In this document: one piece after another, positions 6,271-6,313 of the stretch
Layout: every line of letters begins with the position of its first letter
Position numbering within the stretch: the first letter of the stretch is position 1
Assembly (NCBI GenBank): GCA_016198885.1
Contig: JACQHV010000218.1
Location: forward strand, 1-6,313
Direction: 5' to 3'
Length of the DNA stretch: 6,313 bases
Source: Gammaproteobacteria bacterium
GTDB lineage: Bacteria; Pseudomonadota; Gammaproteobacteria; Eutrophobiales; Eutrophobiaceae
Program-made: the position numbers and the translations under genes
The notes under the pieces: model-generated
Told to the model about the DNA's origin: nothing
Seen by the model: only the letters and a program-made list of their open reading frames with translations
Database searches by the model: none

Positions 6271-6313
6271 TCAAACTTGGACCAAAACCTCCGCCAGGTG
6301 CATGGTCTTGACG
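6271..6313 (-). CDS. Possible C-terminal end of a convergent gene (truncated by window edge)
   Basis: On the minus strand an open frame enters from the window edge and reads VKTMHLAEVLVQV before a TGA stop (complement of 6271-6273). The short peptide is plausible as a protein C terminus, and the position, directly next to the inverted repeat, fits convergent gene ends. Fourteen codons are too few to assign a family or to prove coding. Confidence 0.25.
   Translation of the reverse strand, partial: VKTMHLAEVLVQV

Noticed and set aside
1..6313. Previously undescribed multi-gene system
   Set aside because: Every substantial reading frame belongs to a known family with intact key residues in a common gene order; only the spacers and the flanking gene choice are unusual.

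Overview
The window looks like a chromosomal housekeeping segment from a moderately AT-rich Gram-negative bacterium. It is most likely a gammaproteobacterium, though a betaproteobacterium is not excluded. The argument is the order dapF - DUF484 (yigA) - xerC, the classic proteobacterial cluster with a 4-base stop/start overlap and a 4-base gap, followed by hslV-hslU. All recognised genes are on the + strand. I cannot name a genus from the sequence alone.

Layout. Positions 1-435 hold the C-terminal part of a TraB/GumN-family protein that begins outside the window. A MscS-type mechanosensitive channel gene follows after 22 bases (458-1555). Then come dapF (1619-2449), yigA/DUF484 (2446-3156) and xerC (3161-4057). 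A 228-base AT-rich spacer (4058-4285) carries a candidate xerC terminator, a weak promoter candidate, a leader hairpin and a strong ribosome binding site for hslV (4286-4819, TTG start). hslU (4853-6178) is complete. The last 135 bases contain degenerate GGGRCTA-type heptamer repeats in inverted orientation, and possibly the last codons of a convergent minus-strand gene.

Function. dapF makes meso-diaminopimelate for peptidoglycan and lysine. XerC is half of the XerCD recombinase that resolves chromosome dimers at dif. HslV and HslU form the proteasome-like two-component ATP-dependent protease. The channel gene protects against osmotic downshock. These roles are largely independent, and the grouping is a conserved co-transcribed neighbourhood rather than one pathway.

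Novelty. I found no new defence system, mobile element or CRISPR. All catalytic residues I could check are intact. The points worth a second look are the heptamer repeats after hslU, the structured xerC-hslV spacer, the HslV start and propeptide, a perfect 10-bp tandem duplication inside the channel gene, and the uncommon neighbours upstream of dapF.
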